The notes beneath the pieces are model-generated. The model had not been told where the DNA came from and made no database searches. It was given only the letters and a program-made list of their open reading frames with translations. Of a stretch of 31,025 nucleotides of DNA, positions 1 through 10,164 are shown piece by piece. Position numbers and translations under genes: made by a program. The DNA is from Sphacelaria rigidula (lineage: Eukaryota; Phaeophyceae; Sphacelariales). Every line of letters starts with the position of its first letter. Positions within the stretch are counted from its first letter, which is position 1. The stretch is taken from assembly GCA_964200075.2 (NCBI GenBank), contig CAXNAA020000052.1, forward strand, positions 1 through 31,025. Reading direction: 5' to 3'.

Positions 1-33
1 CACCGTTTGTGTGCTATTTTTTATTCCAGATGT

Positions 34-346
34 ATGTCGTGCTATGAAACGACAAACCTGGCATATATCCGCAATATCACTCCAAGGTGTAGTGACCACG
101 AGTACTGTACTGTACTGTACTGTACTGTGAGTACCTGTACTGTTGTCAGGTGCAGACCCCAATCCTATTGTCATTTTGTTCGTAATCATGTAAGCATCTT
201 TGTTAAAAACGAATCATACTAAAAATGGTACAAACATAGTCAGTAAGGGCAAACGTCAAATAAACTGTATAAACTGGAGTCCTCCTCACCAGTTCCACTT
301 TAACTGCCAGAACAAACTGGTCCAGTTCACAGCCCTAACGAAAATA
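34..346 (+). repeat. Dispersed repeat, copy 1 (internally short)
   Basis: Positions 34-97 match 8601-8664 (shared start atgtcgtgc.atgaaacgac), and 148-346 match 9131-9347 (shared end ccagttcacagcccta). The 50 bp between the blocks here is mainly a TACTG microsatellite, against 466 bp in the other copy. The element is non-coding as far as I can see. Confidence 0.65.
98..128. repeat. GTACT/TACTG microsatellite
   Basis: About five perfect pentamers of tactg, inside the junction between the two homologous blocks of the dispersed repeat. Confidence 0.85.
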
Positions 347-903
347 CTTCACATATATTTTCCCCGTCCTGTTTCGCCGACTATGGCTATCTATCTCCTG
401 GTATATTCATCGTTTTCTCCCTACTGTCTAATGTATCAAACGATTTCATGTCACCTTCGTTCACATCCTGCATTCCCCCCCTTTAGCACGTCCCGTTCCT
501 CCTTGAATGATTCACATTCTGCGACTAAATGAGTTCTGTTATCTATTGCTTCGCCACAAGGGCAATTCTGTGCATCTACTTCCTCCTCCACTCAACTATT
601 GCTGTACCTCTTTCTTCTTTCTGGCAGGTCTCAAGCCCCCGCCCGAAATCGCAGTTTCATTTTTTCGCCGCGTTCATTGGGCCATACAGGCATGTTTTCA
701 TCTCTATCCCCCCTCTTGACCCCCCGTGTACCTTCAGGTGTTGTTCGTCTACTTTCCACGTGAGAGTGTATTTTTCCCTTGGTTCCATCATGTCTCTTAC
801 TTTTGTCTTGTACCCGCCGCATTGACATCTTGATTTTCTCCTATGTCCTTCCATGCGTTCTCGACTATTCTACCCCACCTTTTTCCAGCCGCACTCATTC
901 ATG
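338..903. other. Non-coding, low-information stretch with an old repeat fragment
   Basis: 338-385 (aaaatacttcacatat followed by cccgtcctgtttcgcc) resembles the ends of the 196-bp tandem units at 1024-1070 and 1240-1280. The rest is pyrimidine-rich on the plus strand and carries only short overlapping frames, with no gene I can support. Confidence 0.5.
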
Positions 904-1306
904 TTGCTTGCCTCAGTCGTTTGATCATTGACCACGCACCCCTTTTGAGACGGAGCACCGTTCCTACTCCTGATGGATACACCTCAAACATTCGGGTGCT
1001 CATTACGTTTCTTCCTTACATATACAAAAACCGTTTTGCATATATTGTCCCCTCCCTGATTCGCCGTGGGGGAGGGGGGGGGGGGGGGGGACTCCTTTGT
1101 TGCTTGCCTTATAAAAAAAGTCATTTGACCGTTGACCACGCATCCCTTTCGAGACGGAGCACCGTTCCTACTTATCATAGATACACCTCTAATATTTCGG
1201 TGCTCAGTACGTTTCTTCCATAGAGCTACAGTACATTACACAAAAATATTTTACATATCTTATCCCGGTCCTGTTTCGCGCGCGCGGGGGGGGGGGGGGG
1301 GGGGGG
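904..1306 (+). repeat. Tandem repeat, two ~196-bp units each ending in poly-G
   Basis: Unit 1 starts at 904 and unit 2 at 1100, both with ttgcttgcct. Both contain gagacggagcaccgttccta and a cggtgctc..tacgtttcttcc block. Each unit ends in a long G run (about 1071-1090 and 1286-1306). Confidence 0.75.
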
Positions 1307-1555
1307 CTTTGGGGGCCCCGGGTTCTTTTGGTATAAAAATAATTGATAACGGGGTTTCCGTGGTGTTGGCCCCCCAAAAAACAATGGNNNNNNNNNNACA
1401 ACAACAACAAAAAACTTTTCGCTCTCCCCTCCCCGGCGCGGGTGGCGGGGGGGGGGGGGGGGGGGGGGGGGGGGCTTTGCGGGCCCAGGTCTACTTTGCT
1501 ATAATACTAATGCATCACGTAGTTCCATCGTAGTTGGCCCCACAACAATCAATGG
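1306..1555 (+). repeat. Poly-G-led repeat units flanking an assembly gap
   Basis: 1306-1387 and 1474-1555 are homologous (gctttg.gggccc, then a ggtataa/gctataa block, then gttggcccc...caa.caatgg). Between them lie ten N (1388-1397), a CAA microsatellite and a G run at about 1447-1475. The gap between repeat copies suggests unit number was not resolved by the assembly. Confidence 0.65.
1388..1397. other. Assembly gap (10 N)
   Basis: Ten consecutive N sit between two copies of the poly-G-led repeat. The length is probably nominal and the true spacing unknown. Confidence 0.95.
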
Positions 1556-2047
1556 CGCTCGCTTGCCTCAATTTTGTACGCGCTTTTGATAATAAGTACT
1601 GTTCCGGAAGAACGATAGTGGAGTGATAACCCCGTACAGCGAAACCATCACACGCTTCTATAGCGTGTTCGTAACTACTATGGGGCACATGAAAAGGGAA
1701 GAAGAGCGAAATTTCGAAATTTCAGCTCGATACACCACGCAATTGACTTCCTTGACGCAGACGTCTTCACCCGCCGACGCATACACGAATCACCCCATAA
1801 TTTCCTACCTGTTGTGCGCATCGTATACCAGCTTATTCTTAGCTTCCTACACTTGCTCATATTACGCCGCCCCAATCCCTGTTGATTAATGTATTTCACT
1901 TCGGCTACTTGTGCGTCTAGCGCAGTACAGGTGAACACTTCAGTAAGATAGTATTGTAGTACACATACAGTAGGCTCGTGATTGCTCCTTGCTGTACTCG
2001 CTCTGCGGACAAGTGACATCTTGGGTGTCAACAGCGTGAAGATCGTC
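1556..2047. other. No recognisable gene
   Basis: Short frames exist on both strands but none has an identifiable domain or motif. The base composition is that of ordinary intergenic DNA here. Confidence 0.5.
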
Positions 2048-2335
2048 TTACTCGGCAAAAACGTGAAGGTGCTCTAGCATTGCACTACACCGTACATGCC
2101 GTTCGGCGTACGCGGCGAACAATACTCTGGGGGTCACGACGAGTTTCTCCTGTATCTGGACCCGTGCAGTTACTGTACGCATAGTACCTGTACGAGGATG
2201 AGCAAAATCTACAATTTTGGCGAGGAGGCGATCACCAACTTCCACCTGGCCGCCCTGCTGCGCTTTACTACGATCCTTGAGGCAAGCAAACTCGAACGCT
2301 TTGTCTTGTACGAGAAACACATGCTGATGAGCCAT
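2048..2335 (-). CDS. Unrecognised ORF, possible decayed exon or element protein
   Basis: An ATG-started frame of 95 residues on the minus strand reads without low complexity, for example VEVGDRLLAKIVDFAHPR and VQIQEKLVVTPRVLFAAYAE. It ends at a stop at 2048-2050. The block is more GC-rich than the decayed repeats on both sides. The plus strand is also open here (2096-2395), so strand choice rests only on the more protein-like composition of the minus frame. I do not recognise the family. It could be an exon of a larger gene or a transposon protein remnant. Confidence 0.3.
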   Translation of the reverse strand: MAHQHVFLVQDKAFEFACLKDRSKAQQGGQVEVGDRLLAKIVDFAHPRTGTMRTVTARVQIQEKLVVTPRVLFAAYAERHVRCSAMLEHLHVFAE

Positions 2336-2853
2336 GTTTACACCCTCCCCGAAATGAAGCTACACGACCTAGCCTTCCTCCCGCGCGAAATTTAAATTTC
2401 TTGAAAATAGGGGGTATACCCTTCTCGCGACATCGACTCAACGGAGGTACACGAGATCCTTCGTGCGGAGAGAAGGGGTTATATATGAGCTCAGGTTACT
2501 TTATTCCCTCCGTCTCTTCTCTTTTCATGATTTCTGAGTATTCTTCGATATCTCACAGCCGTTTATTGATTGAAGATAGCACTCTCTGTCCTGCTCGCAT
2601 ATCGGTCGGAAGAATCGATTAAGCTTTTGCGGGTCTGATTGATGGACGAATATGAAGTACGGTTGGGTTCAACACTATGATTCTATATCTCGTTGAAAGA
2701 GCCAGTGAGTAACACTACGCCGGACTTTCCCGGCTGTCCGGCTGTCTAGGCTGTTGTGAACGACGCGTATCACAATCCTGCATCACGGTACGTACCTCTG
2801 TAGCAAGGTTTTTTATTACTGCACGGTAGACCGCAATAAAAACATATCCTTTC

Positions 2854-3608
2854 ATGACAAAACAAGGTCAAACTTCAGCGTCCGAAGGGACAGGTCCAAC
2901 CGCTGTCCCCGCCGACAGTGGCAGCGGCAAGGACGGTGCCCACAACAAAGCGGGGCGAGGGGGGCAAGCTAATCGTGGAAGGGGTGGGCGGGGGAGAGGA
3001 AAAGGTGGAGGCGGCGGCGGGCGGGGTCAAGGCACTGGCAAGGGCGGCAGAAGAGCTGGGCAGGGCATTGACCACGGTGGAGGGGTTCGGTCGAGAAGAG
3101 GAGGTAAGGGGCCGCGGGTGAGAGGGGGAAATGTGGGCCCCGGAACATTCGGCTGCGGGCGTTTAGGGTTGGTGTTCATGGCGTTCAGATTCATGCAGCG
3201 GAGGATGCGACGCAGAGGCAAGCAGAATCATAAGAAAGGTCAGTTAGTTCATTTGTCTTACATTTACTGTTCCGTACTGTTGTTTCCTACTGTCTGTACG
3301 TTGTACGGTACTGTTGTACTGGGCAAAAGTCCATGGACCTATTCCATCAGTTGTGACGCCGACTCGGAATTCCGCGTGGCTGTGACTGGGGACCATGTTC
3401 TGGGTTGTGCGACAACGTGCTTTGTGATTTATGCTTTCTTTTCCGATCAGCCTTCCCGGGCGAGTGTGTAAGGGGTTGTAGAGATACTATTCGTGTTGTT
3501 GCAGAGGGACAGCTGAAGCGCGCATGTAGGAAAGCGAGGGCTGCATGCTGTTGTCCGCTGCGAAAAAGATCCTCTACAACAGTGTATCATGAGAAGTCAA
3601 AAAATTGA
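2854..3608 (+). CDS. Possible two-exon gene: small Arg/Gly-rich basic protein
   Basis: An ATG at 2854 (context ttcATGac) opens a frame that becomes strongly Gly/Arg-rich (GRGGRGRGKGG-type tracts, about residues 30-95), ending in a basic stretch RRMRRRGKQNHKK. A good donor, AAAG|GTCAGT, at 3239 and a pyrimidine-leading acceptor, gttgttgcag, ending at 3504 are phase-compatible (phase 1). Joining 2854..3238 to 3505..3608 gives 162 residues with a basic, Cys-containing tail (RAACCCPLRKR) and a TGA stop at 3606-3608. RGG-type tracts are typical of RNA-binding proteins; that role is inference only. Without splicing the frame runs to 3471 through AT-richer, non-RGG sequence. GC-rich low complexity can open frames by chance, so this is a candidate and not a firm gene. 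Confidence 0.4.
3239..3504 (+). other. Candidate intron of the RGG-type gene (266 nt)
   Basis: The interval runs from GTCAGT to gttgttgcag. It is less GC-rich than the exon before it and contains the GTACTG-like motifs common elsewhere in this window. The joined frame stays open for 34 more codons, which is weak but positive support. Confidence 0.35.
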
Positions 3609-4285
3609 AAATTGCGTCCAGGAGCTGACGTATTTGAAGTTCAAAGTCTTCCAATAATCAAACTCAGGCCATGACGCAATCGCCAGGCCGGTCCCATCGT
3701 GTGTGTGATCTTGAGAACTTCTGGAACTTCGGAGGGTGTACGGTGGCTTCCTCCATGTCAGCACAATCAGTGATGAGTTCCGCTGAAAAATGTTGTTGAG
3801 TTACTTTGCTCCTGGCATAGAGGGCACTGCTGTCACTTCCATTATAAACAGAAAAACCGGTGGAAGGAGAGTCGCCAATGCCGGTGCAGCTGGGTAGAAC
3901 GGGAAGCAAATAATTAAATCATTGCACCTATAACGGTGTGTCGTCGTCCCGTTTATTCTGGACGCCGGTCTACACCTTTCGGTATATGTGGGGGCACCAG
4001 TCGGGGTTACACAGGAGGAAGGTCAACACAGAAGTGTTTTTTCTTTTTTTGTTTGTTTTTAGCACCCCATCTTCCTTCTGCGGTGCTCGCCTTAATTTTT
4101 TAATCGTGAGAGGGGTTCAGCTCTCCCTTTCCCTCGTCGACTGTCAAGTCGAATTTTGTTCACCGACGACATAATCGCTCTCCACTGTACAGTGTGCCTC
4201 CAAAGATATTTTAAACCTCCAACGTGGTATAATAACTGTCGAAGAGGTGCACATCGCAGTCGCTGCAAACGTGAATACGTATCTG
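3609..4285. other. No recognisable gene
   Basis: Only short frames on both strands and a T-rich tract (4038-4060). I see no splice-compatible continuation of the RGG-type gene and no repeat structure beyond the tract. Confidence 0.5.
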
Positions 4286-4701
4286 AGGCCGGATGTTATG
4301 GCACACACATTTTTGGCCCACAGATTGTTCACTTTTATGGCGTTTGAGCCACTTTGTGATCCCCAAACAGGGAACATCGCCGACACACGTCTTGAACACT
4401 TAAAATCACTGTGCAGAGAGGAGCGTAGCCCACTTTTCAGATTCGCTTGGCTCCAACATTTCGAGAGCGGCCGCTGAACAAAAATCCGTGTGCAACAGAA
4501 TCTACGGCGATCTCCACAGAATATTGGGCAAACTGGCGGGGGTCGGCAAGCACGGATTTTCGCACACGAATTTTTGTTCAGCGGCCAATCTTGAAACCTC
4601 GGAGCCAAGCGAATCTTAAAAGTGGGCTAGGCTCCTCTCTGTGAGGTGATGAAGAGTGTCCTATGTTGGGCCAGAAATCTGTTTGCCATCACATCCGGCC
4701 T
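4286..4701. repeat. Imperfect foldback element
   Basis: The core arms are 4414-4493 and 4562-4641 (80 bp each, about 85-90% complementary, sharing gattcgcttggctcc and gccgctgaacaaaaat). Outer arms 4286-4325 and 4660-4701 also pair (aggccggatgt.atggca). The left side carries 88 extra unpaired bases at 4326-4413. The loop is 68 bp. Frames read across here on both strands are by-products of the palindrome. It may be a MITE or a locus that yields a long hairpin RNA. Confidence 0.75.
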
Positions 4702-4704
4702 GTA

Positions 4705-4929
4705 GACCACGAAATTTTGCACACACATTCTGGAAGGCAGTATCTAAAACTCGAAGAGTTTATTATTATTATTATTTTTGGTGTCGAGATAGCCGGAAGC
4801 TGACCCCCCCCCGGTCAAGTACTCCAGCCGGGACCCCGAATAACCGGCCACCAAGACAAAAAAATAAACAAAAACCTCTTCGAGTTTTAGGGACTAACGT
4901 CCAGAACATGTGTGCAAATTTTCATGTTC
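4705..4929. repeat. Second inverted repeat with 57-bp arms around a TTA microsatellite
   Basis: 4705-4761 is complementary to 4873-4929. The innermost 18 bases (ctaaaactcgaagagttt) match at 17 positions, and the outer part shares the gaaa-ttttgcacaca motif. The centre holds (TTA)n at 4759-4773 and a C run. A related motif, cgaaaattggtacacatg, recurs at 5083-5105. Confidence 0.7.
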
Positions 4930-6030
4930 TAACTCGCAGAAACGGCGCGAGGAAATTGCAAAACGTGCGCTACAGTGTAAAAAAGTCTGTAATTACTTGA
5001 TTCAAGTACAGAATCGCCTTTTTGGGGGGTCGTTTCCACGGTAAAAGACCCAGCCGATTCAGTTTTTCGAGTTGAGCAACGAAAATTGGTACACATGTTC
5101 CTTGGGATATCACCTAACCCTAAGAGTTCAAAATTTTGGTGTCGGGGCATTCTGTACCGGTTTCCTGGGATCTTTATGCTGGGACCCCCGAAAGCCGGTA
5201 GAGAACGGAGAAACTTTGAAATCTTGCCAATAATACAATTTTTCCATTTTGGAAGATCAATACCTACGGAACTGCAAAGTTTGAGGGAGATCTGAACTTT
5301 TCTCCAACAGATAAAAGGGAAATCGTCACGAGGCTCCGTGGGTCTTTCGTACGTATCATGAGTGGAAATTAGACGACGCCAAAGCTCCATATCACCAAAA
5401 CATTACGGTTTTGGGAGAAATTCCACCCCGTTGGAACCGTTTTCAACTCTGTTTCTCCCGTTAGATTCCCAAGCTGATGACGGTCACTACGATTTGAACC
5501 ATGTGGAGATTCGGTGGAAATTGGGCTTGGAATTCGTGTTTTCAATTTTGGAACAATTTGAAAGGCGCTGGTTGGTCGAGACATATTGTTGTCCATAGCG
5601 CCACCGCTATAGCCTTGAATAAAAATCCGGCTTATTATTATTATTGTTTCCGCACATTAGTCCGATCTCGCCAACCCGTGGTCACAGACGTAGGCTCGTC
5701 TTTCCAATACCGTCCTTGCTATTCTTTATCGACTATGTCACCCTTCTTGTCTGTTCATTGCGGTCAGTATGATACCACATTTGTGCATATTGGCTGTGTT
5801 TTGCGTTCGTCATCAGCCAGGGTCAAAATTTTGTGCGTTCAATCTGAACCAGCCTGTATGCACAGATAGCATTACACTAATTACAAATACACCCCCGACG
5901 CCATTATCGCAACGGACAGCACATGGTACTAGGTAATCCAAGTTATGAGCGACAAAAAAACAATCCCGACAACTCGCAATCAGCAGCAACCGAAGCTACC
6001 AAATTGCTTCGTTTTTCGGAACCCAGGAAA
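4930..6030. other. Decayed repeat-derived DNA, no gene
   Basis: The block contains the gaaaattggtacacatg motif, a segment (5309-5370) homologous to 27849-27910, and a second TTA microsatellite (5631-5645). Frames on both strands are short and mutually overlapping. It looks like old transposon sequence. Confidence 0.45.
5309..5370 (+). repeat. Dispersed repeat fragment, copy 1
   Basis: It aligns without gaps to 27849-27910, with about 50 of 62 bases identical (for example cgtcacgag, cgtatca.gagt). Confidence 0.6.
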
Positions 6031-6056
6031 AATTGGGGCTGTGAACTGGCAGCTCT

Positions 6057-6181
6057 GGCCAGTTGAGTTTAACCCTAAGACGCCAACAGTAGGTCATCTG
6101 TTGAATCGGCATCAATTTAACCTGAAAAATGTATGCACAATCCAGATAGACTACCCTCGCCGTCTAAGGGTTAAACTGGCC
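6057..6181. mobile_element. Small MITE-like inverted-repeat element
   Basis: ggccagttgagtttaaccct at 6057 is the complement of agggttaaactggcc ending at 6181 (arms about 26 and 21 bp, one 2-bp gap). Just outside, 6037-6050 carries gctgtgaactgg, the complement of the cagttcacagc end of the 34-346 / 8601-9347 repeat, so the two may be related. No target duplication is clear. Confidence 0.45.
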
Positions 6182-6325
6182 TCGCCAGCGGTTAGTACAT
6201 CGATGTTTTCCCAATCAACCCTTTTGCGACCGGGCCTCCAGAATGACCAATGAGGCTGGTTAGAAATGACGTGTCTGGTGCCTGCACGAAACAGTACAGT
6301 GGCGTGTTGCTGAAAATCTGCGTGC

Positions 6326-6722
6326 GTAACCGCAGGGTTATGACGACGGCCGAAAGTTTGTCCAATCTATTTTCAGGTGCAGGGTGGGCATTAAATAGGG
6401 TACATCTGATGTAGCAAGCAGTAACCGCAGGGTTATGAGGAAGACCAAAAGTTTCAAGAGCAGGTCGAGTAGAGTATACTCAAGTGCGGGGTATTTTGAA
6501 AGACGTACTTGAGGTACCCAAATAAGGGTAGAGTGTTAGGAGTCGTACCCAAAAAATAACGGGAAAGCGAGCCCTGAAACCCTATCCCCCATTTGTGTAC
6601 TTCGAGTACGAGTTTCAAAATGAGTATACTTTACTCGACCTGCACTAAAAAAGTTTAATCCAATCTATTTTCAGGTGCAACGTGCGCATTAGGCAGTGTA
6701 CATCTGATGTAGCAAGCAGTAT
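6326..6722 (+). repeat. 95-bp tandem repeat, second unit interrupted
   Basis: Unit 1 is 6326-6420 and unit 2 starts at 6421, both with gtaaccgcagggttatga. Unit 2 runs to 6454 and resumes at about 6657 with tccaatctattttcaggtgc, ending at the same tgatgtagcaagcagta as unit 1. The interruption is the foldback insertion at 6455-6648. Confidence 0.8.
6455..6648. mobile_element. 194-bp foldback element with 8-bp target duplication
   Basis: Terminal inverted repeats gcaggtcgagta.agtatac (6460-6482 and 6621-6643, 22 of 23 paired) continue inwards as a weaker long stem. aaaagttt occurs on both flanks (6447-6454 and 6649-6656) but only once in the uninterrupted repeat unit, as expected for an 8-bp target duplication. 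No coding capacity. An 8-bp duplication fits hAT-type elements; the family call is inference. Confidence 0.7.
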
Positions 6723-7069
6723 GGGTCGCGGTAGAGAGCTTTCAACAGGATGCGGCGACCGGCGGGCCGCCCGCCACGTGTGGCTTTGGATATTATTGTC
6801 CCCATCACCTTGCCACACAGCCCTTTGTGGTCGGGGTGGGCCGCCATTTCCCTCTTTGTTGCATGTGGCAAAATCTCTTCGAAGGGTAACAGCGTTGCGG
6901 CGCGCATGCATACAGTATAGTACAGTACAGTGTAGTACGCCTCTCCGGCTGCAGCAGCAGCTGCCACTGCATACCCCCATGCACGTTCTGGGCAGTTCTC
7001 AGCTACCGAGATCAACTGCCTACATACCGCTTCTTCATCCCCGTCCACTACATACTTCCTCTGTGCCAT
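6689..7069 (-). CDS. Unrecognised ORF of doubtful reality
   Basis: A 126-residue ATG-started frame with some protein-like stretches (VVDGDEEAVCRQLISVAENC; FEEILPHATKREMAAHPDH). It is interrupted by an alanine run and a YYTVLYYTV stretch that simply translates a GTACT-type microsatellite. Its start overlaps the end of the adjacent Stowaway-like element at 7055. No domain is recognised. Confidence 0.15.
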   Translation of the reverse strand: MAQRKYVVDGDEEAVCRQLISVAENCPERAWGYAVAAAAAAGEAYYTVLYYTVCMRAATLLPFEEILPHATKREMAAHPDHKGLCGKVMGTIISKATRGGRPAGRRILLKALYRDPYCLLHQMYTA

Positions 7070-7647
7070 ACGTGAAGTCCGTTGTGGGGGGTAAATCGTA
7101 TATCGCCAACGGAGTTGCCCACGATGCTGTAGCTAGGTTTTTTTAAAAGCTGTTAATGTGCTGATGCTCGATAAAAAAAAATCTGAGCCGAAATCACTGA
7201 GAAGTAGTGGGTCGAAACATGGCTAATTTCGACCAAATTTGACCATATTCTACAATTTTCGGCAAAAAATCGACTTTTTTGCCTGTTTTGTAACCAAGTG
7301 AAGGCAGTTATGTGACCACGTGGTTTTGGACGAGGCGTGGGTATCGTACAAAGGTGATGAATCGGAGGCATGTCGTTATTCCGACGTTTTTTCGCGATTT
7401 TGGAGTTTTTGGGTGTTTCCAATATTCTTCGCTGTTTTCCAGAAATGGGCAGAATACGGCCTTTTTTTGGGCCGACTGAATTTTTTCGCCCGTTCGTGCA
7501 TGCATAAAAGTGCGCGCAGGAAAAAAAAAGATTTCGAACTTGAATGAAAAAAACATCGAAGATTTCGAAAAAGTTATCGCTTTTAGCATCGGTGACGGTC
7601 AAGGGTCTGTGTAGTGATAACGGACTTTACTCATGGGACAGAGGAAG
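7055..7647 (-). mobile_element. Stowaway/mariner-like non-autonomous element, copy A
   Basis: Both ends read inward as CTTCCTCTGTSCCATNMGT and are flanked by TA (7053-7054 and 7648-7649), the target duplication of Tc1/mariner elements. The terminal sequence resembles plant Stowaway MITE ends (CTCCCTCCGTCCCATAA). The AT-rich interior has no transposase. The reverse complement aligns over its whole length, with gaps, to 13912-14474. Long frames inside (7153-7602 minus) have no counterpart in the other copy, so I treat them as chance. Confidence 0.75.
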
Positions 7648-7649
7648 TA

Positions 7650-8600
7650 CATGTTAACTGCACACTGCAAGTCATCGGCATAGGGATAAGTAGAATTCAT
7701 GACGGTAGCTCCTTTGTTCTTCCCACGGCCCACCTGGGTTTAGTGCGTCGTGAAAATGACGATATCGTAGCATGCACACTCCTTCCCGGTTTTTCCCACT
7801 CCACCCTGTCTTGCTGTATTTACTGCGTTTTAGTGTTGGCTGGCGACCCAAAATAACTCTCGGAAAATCTCGGGAACGCTAAACCGAATGCAAGTAATAC
7901 CATAAAACCAAGCTGCAATCACCCTACATGTGGAAACGTGAAAAGTCTTATCTGGGCCAGGGATAAAGCCCCCACACGATCTTTGCAGTAGCACCACACT
8001 CGGCAACAGTCCCCGCGCTGTACGTCGGGTCTGGTCGATAAATTTCGCCTCGACGTGATTGGGCAGGTCGCTCCCTGACTTGTTTTTTTATTATTTCACC
8101 AACACAAGGTTCAACCCTGTTACTGGGGGGTCGGTCCCAAAAGAGTTAGTCGGCTGCCGATTACCTGGGAAAACATCGGCGGCAAGCGGCGAAGCCGCGA
8201 GCCCCAACGCCCCCCCCCGACTGGTGAGGGGTCCTCTTGGGAGCGCCGCCAGAGGAAAGAAAAAATGCGGTATTCAGCTTGTTTTCCCTTGAAAAGTGTG
8301 GACATTTTAAGAAAATTGGACCCCTCACATCGACGAACTGAGAGGCTTAGATGACATTAAAATCAAGTTTGAAGCTGTGAGCGACTCGAAAATCTTTCAT
8401 CTGTAGCATGCAGCAGCAGAGACTCGCCGTGAGGAGGGGAGGATGGGAACAAGGAAGCCAAGGCTGGCAGCACGTGGGGATAAGAGCACTAAATGACATA
8501 CGTCCGGGCCAACAAACACGCATGCCGTTGAACAGCAAGCCATCGTCCATGGTGTATTTTGTGGTCTCGGGTGACCGTTTCTTTTCGTTTTTGTTTTCGG
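7650..8600. other. No recognisable gene
   Basis: The stretch includes a GC-rich hairpin-prone piece (8170-8215, gcggcaagcggcgaagccgc) and a C run, but no frame with recognisable content. Confidence 0.5.
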
Positions 8601-9347
8601 ATGTCGTGCAATGAAACGACAATCCTTGGCATATATCCGCCATATCACTCCGAGGTGTGGTGAGCATGTGCTGTATCATGATCAAAACGCCTTTCATCAT
8701 GCATATTGGCAAATGGCAATTGTCAATTGGGGTCTGGTGTTCGGCAGTTCCGCACCAAGCGTCCCGCCGTATACATGTCACAACTCCCTCCTCTTTTCCT
8801 CATTCGACGGACCAGGCGTTGACCTACACGCTACGGCCGAAAAAAGGGAAAACTGCAGAATCATGAGGTACCATTGAAATAGACAGGGCAAGAAAAGCAG
8901 GAAACACCTGAAAAAGTCAGCTAGTGACTGGCCCAGGGTAAACCCGTTCATGTGCCATGGTACTACCACGGAACGCCAGATTTATACTGTACAAGTCGAC
9001 CGAAACACGAAAGACGAAGCATAAAGCTGTGCACCGCTGCTTCACGCGTCATTTACGCAAGCAATGTCCGTCGATGCCTTGGAAGCGCACTTTGTCTCCA
9101 TTGATACCCCCATGTTCTTTTGCAACTGTAAGGTGCAGGCCTCGATTGTCCAGTCAAATGTTACATAATGGAGTAAGCGTCTCGTCATAAACTCGTCATA
9201 CTAGGATTGGTGTAAAAATAGCCGGTAACGGCGAGCCTGAAGTAAACTGGAGAAATTGGCGCCCTCGTCACGAGTTCCAGTTTAACTCCAGTCCCAGTTT
9301 AATCGACAGTATAAAGTGGTCCAGTTCACAGCCCTAGGAAAAATAGA
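8601..9347 (+). repeat. Dispersed repeat, copy 2 (long form)
   Basis: The ends match 34-97 and 148-346. The central 8665-9130 is absent from copy 1, so one copy has a deletion or the other an insertion. No terminal inverted repeats and no coding frame are recognised. Confidence 0.65.
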
Positions 9348-9350
9348 TTC

Positions 9351-10164
9351 TGGGCGGGATATGTGGGTGTGACATGTTCCAAAGTGTCCCGTCTTATCTC
9401 GCTCCGATGTCACACGATGTCACCCTATGTTTTATATAGCCCGAATTGCATGTGATATATCTGTTTATTCTGTTCTGATAAAACAATGCCGTATTGCAGA
9501 GAACGAGGTGTTCAAACAGAGGTGCGTCTTTCTCGCTCTCCTTTCAAGACGTACCAACAAAGCCCGTCTACCACAGCAGTTTTGTCGACCGTTGAGCAGG
9601 CATCGAGATGTCAGCCTAGCAAGTCAGGCGTAGAGCGGTACTTTGGCTGTGTGAATTTGTGTGGGATGTAGGGGAAGCTAGCGAGGTCTCGAGATGGGCG
9701 GTGTCCAGAAGACTTCATGTTAAAGAAGGACGTTCGCACTGATGCGCGGTGTGAGCATAAAGCAGTGAGTGGGTCAAGTCCGGACTTGGGGACGGGGGTT
9801 GTGAGGGTCCATGGAGAGGCTGCGCCAAGTTTGAGCGCACATCTCGGAGTCCTACTCGTTCGAGGTGTGAGGGGGTGCGTCGGCGGATGCACAGATTCTT
9901 GTGCGCTGGGAAAATCTGGACCAGGAATGCACATGATCCCCCGAAATGACCCTTTTGAAGATACAGCACACTCGTTCACTGTGCGAAATGAAGACACGTA
10001 CTCTGGTGATACAGAAAACACATAGTCAATCGAAGTATTTCATATATATATATATGCACAGGTGACTTATCCGTGGAGGTTATTTGCCGACCAAGACGTA
10101 CATTGTGCTGTGCTTCTCAGGTTTTTCTCGAGCATAAGCGGCGTTCCAAGATTCGTTCGACGGA
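9351..10164. other. Upstream region of the membrane protein gene, no gene seen
   Basis: Frames on both strands overlap and lack any known motif. The region probably contains the promoter and 5' leader of the main gene, but I cannot locate a transcription start. Confidence 0.45.
10041..10056. repeat. AT microsatellite upstream of the main gene
   Basis: A short catatatatatatatg run lies 109 bp before the first ATG of the membrane protein gene. It could serve as a TATA-like region, but nothing else in the sequence supports that. Confidence 0.6.

Noticed and set aside
4144-4608. 154-residue minus-strand ORF
   Set aside because: It is open largely because of the foldback at 4286-4701, and its halves are complements of the same sequence.
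7082-7144. Shared translation GGxSYxANGVAxDAxARF in both Stowaway-like copies, suggesting a coding region
   Set aside because: Differences between the copies fall on first and second codon positions more often than third, and the reading frame stops just after in one copy, so it is conserved subterminal transposon DNA and not evidently coding.
7153-7602. 149-residue minus-strand frame as a gene
   Set aside because: It lies wholly inside a non-autonomous element, is not preserved in the second copy and has no domain.
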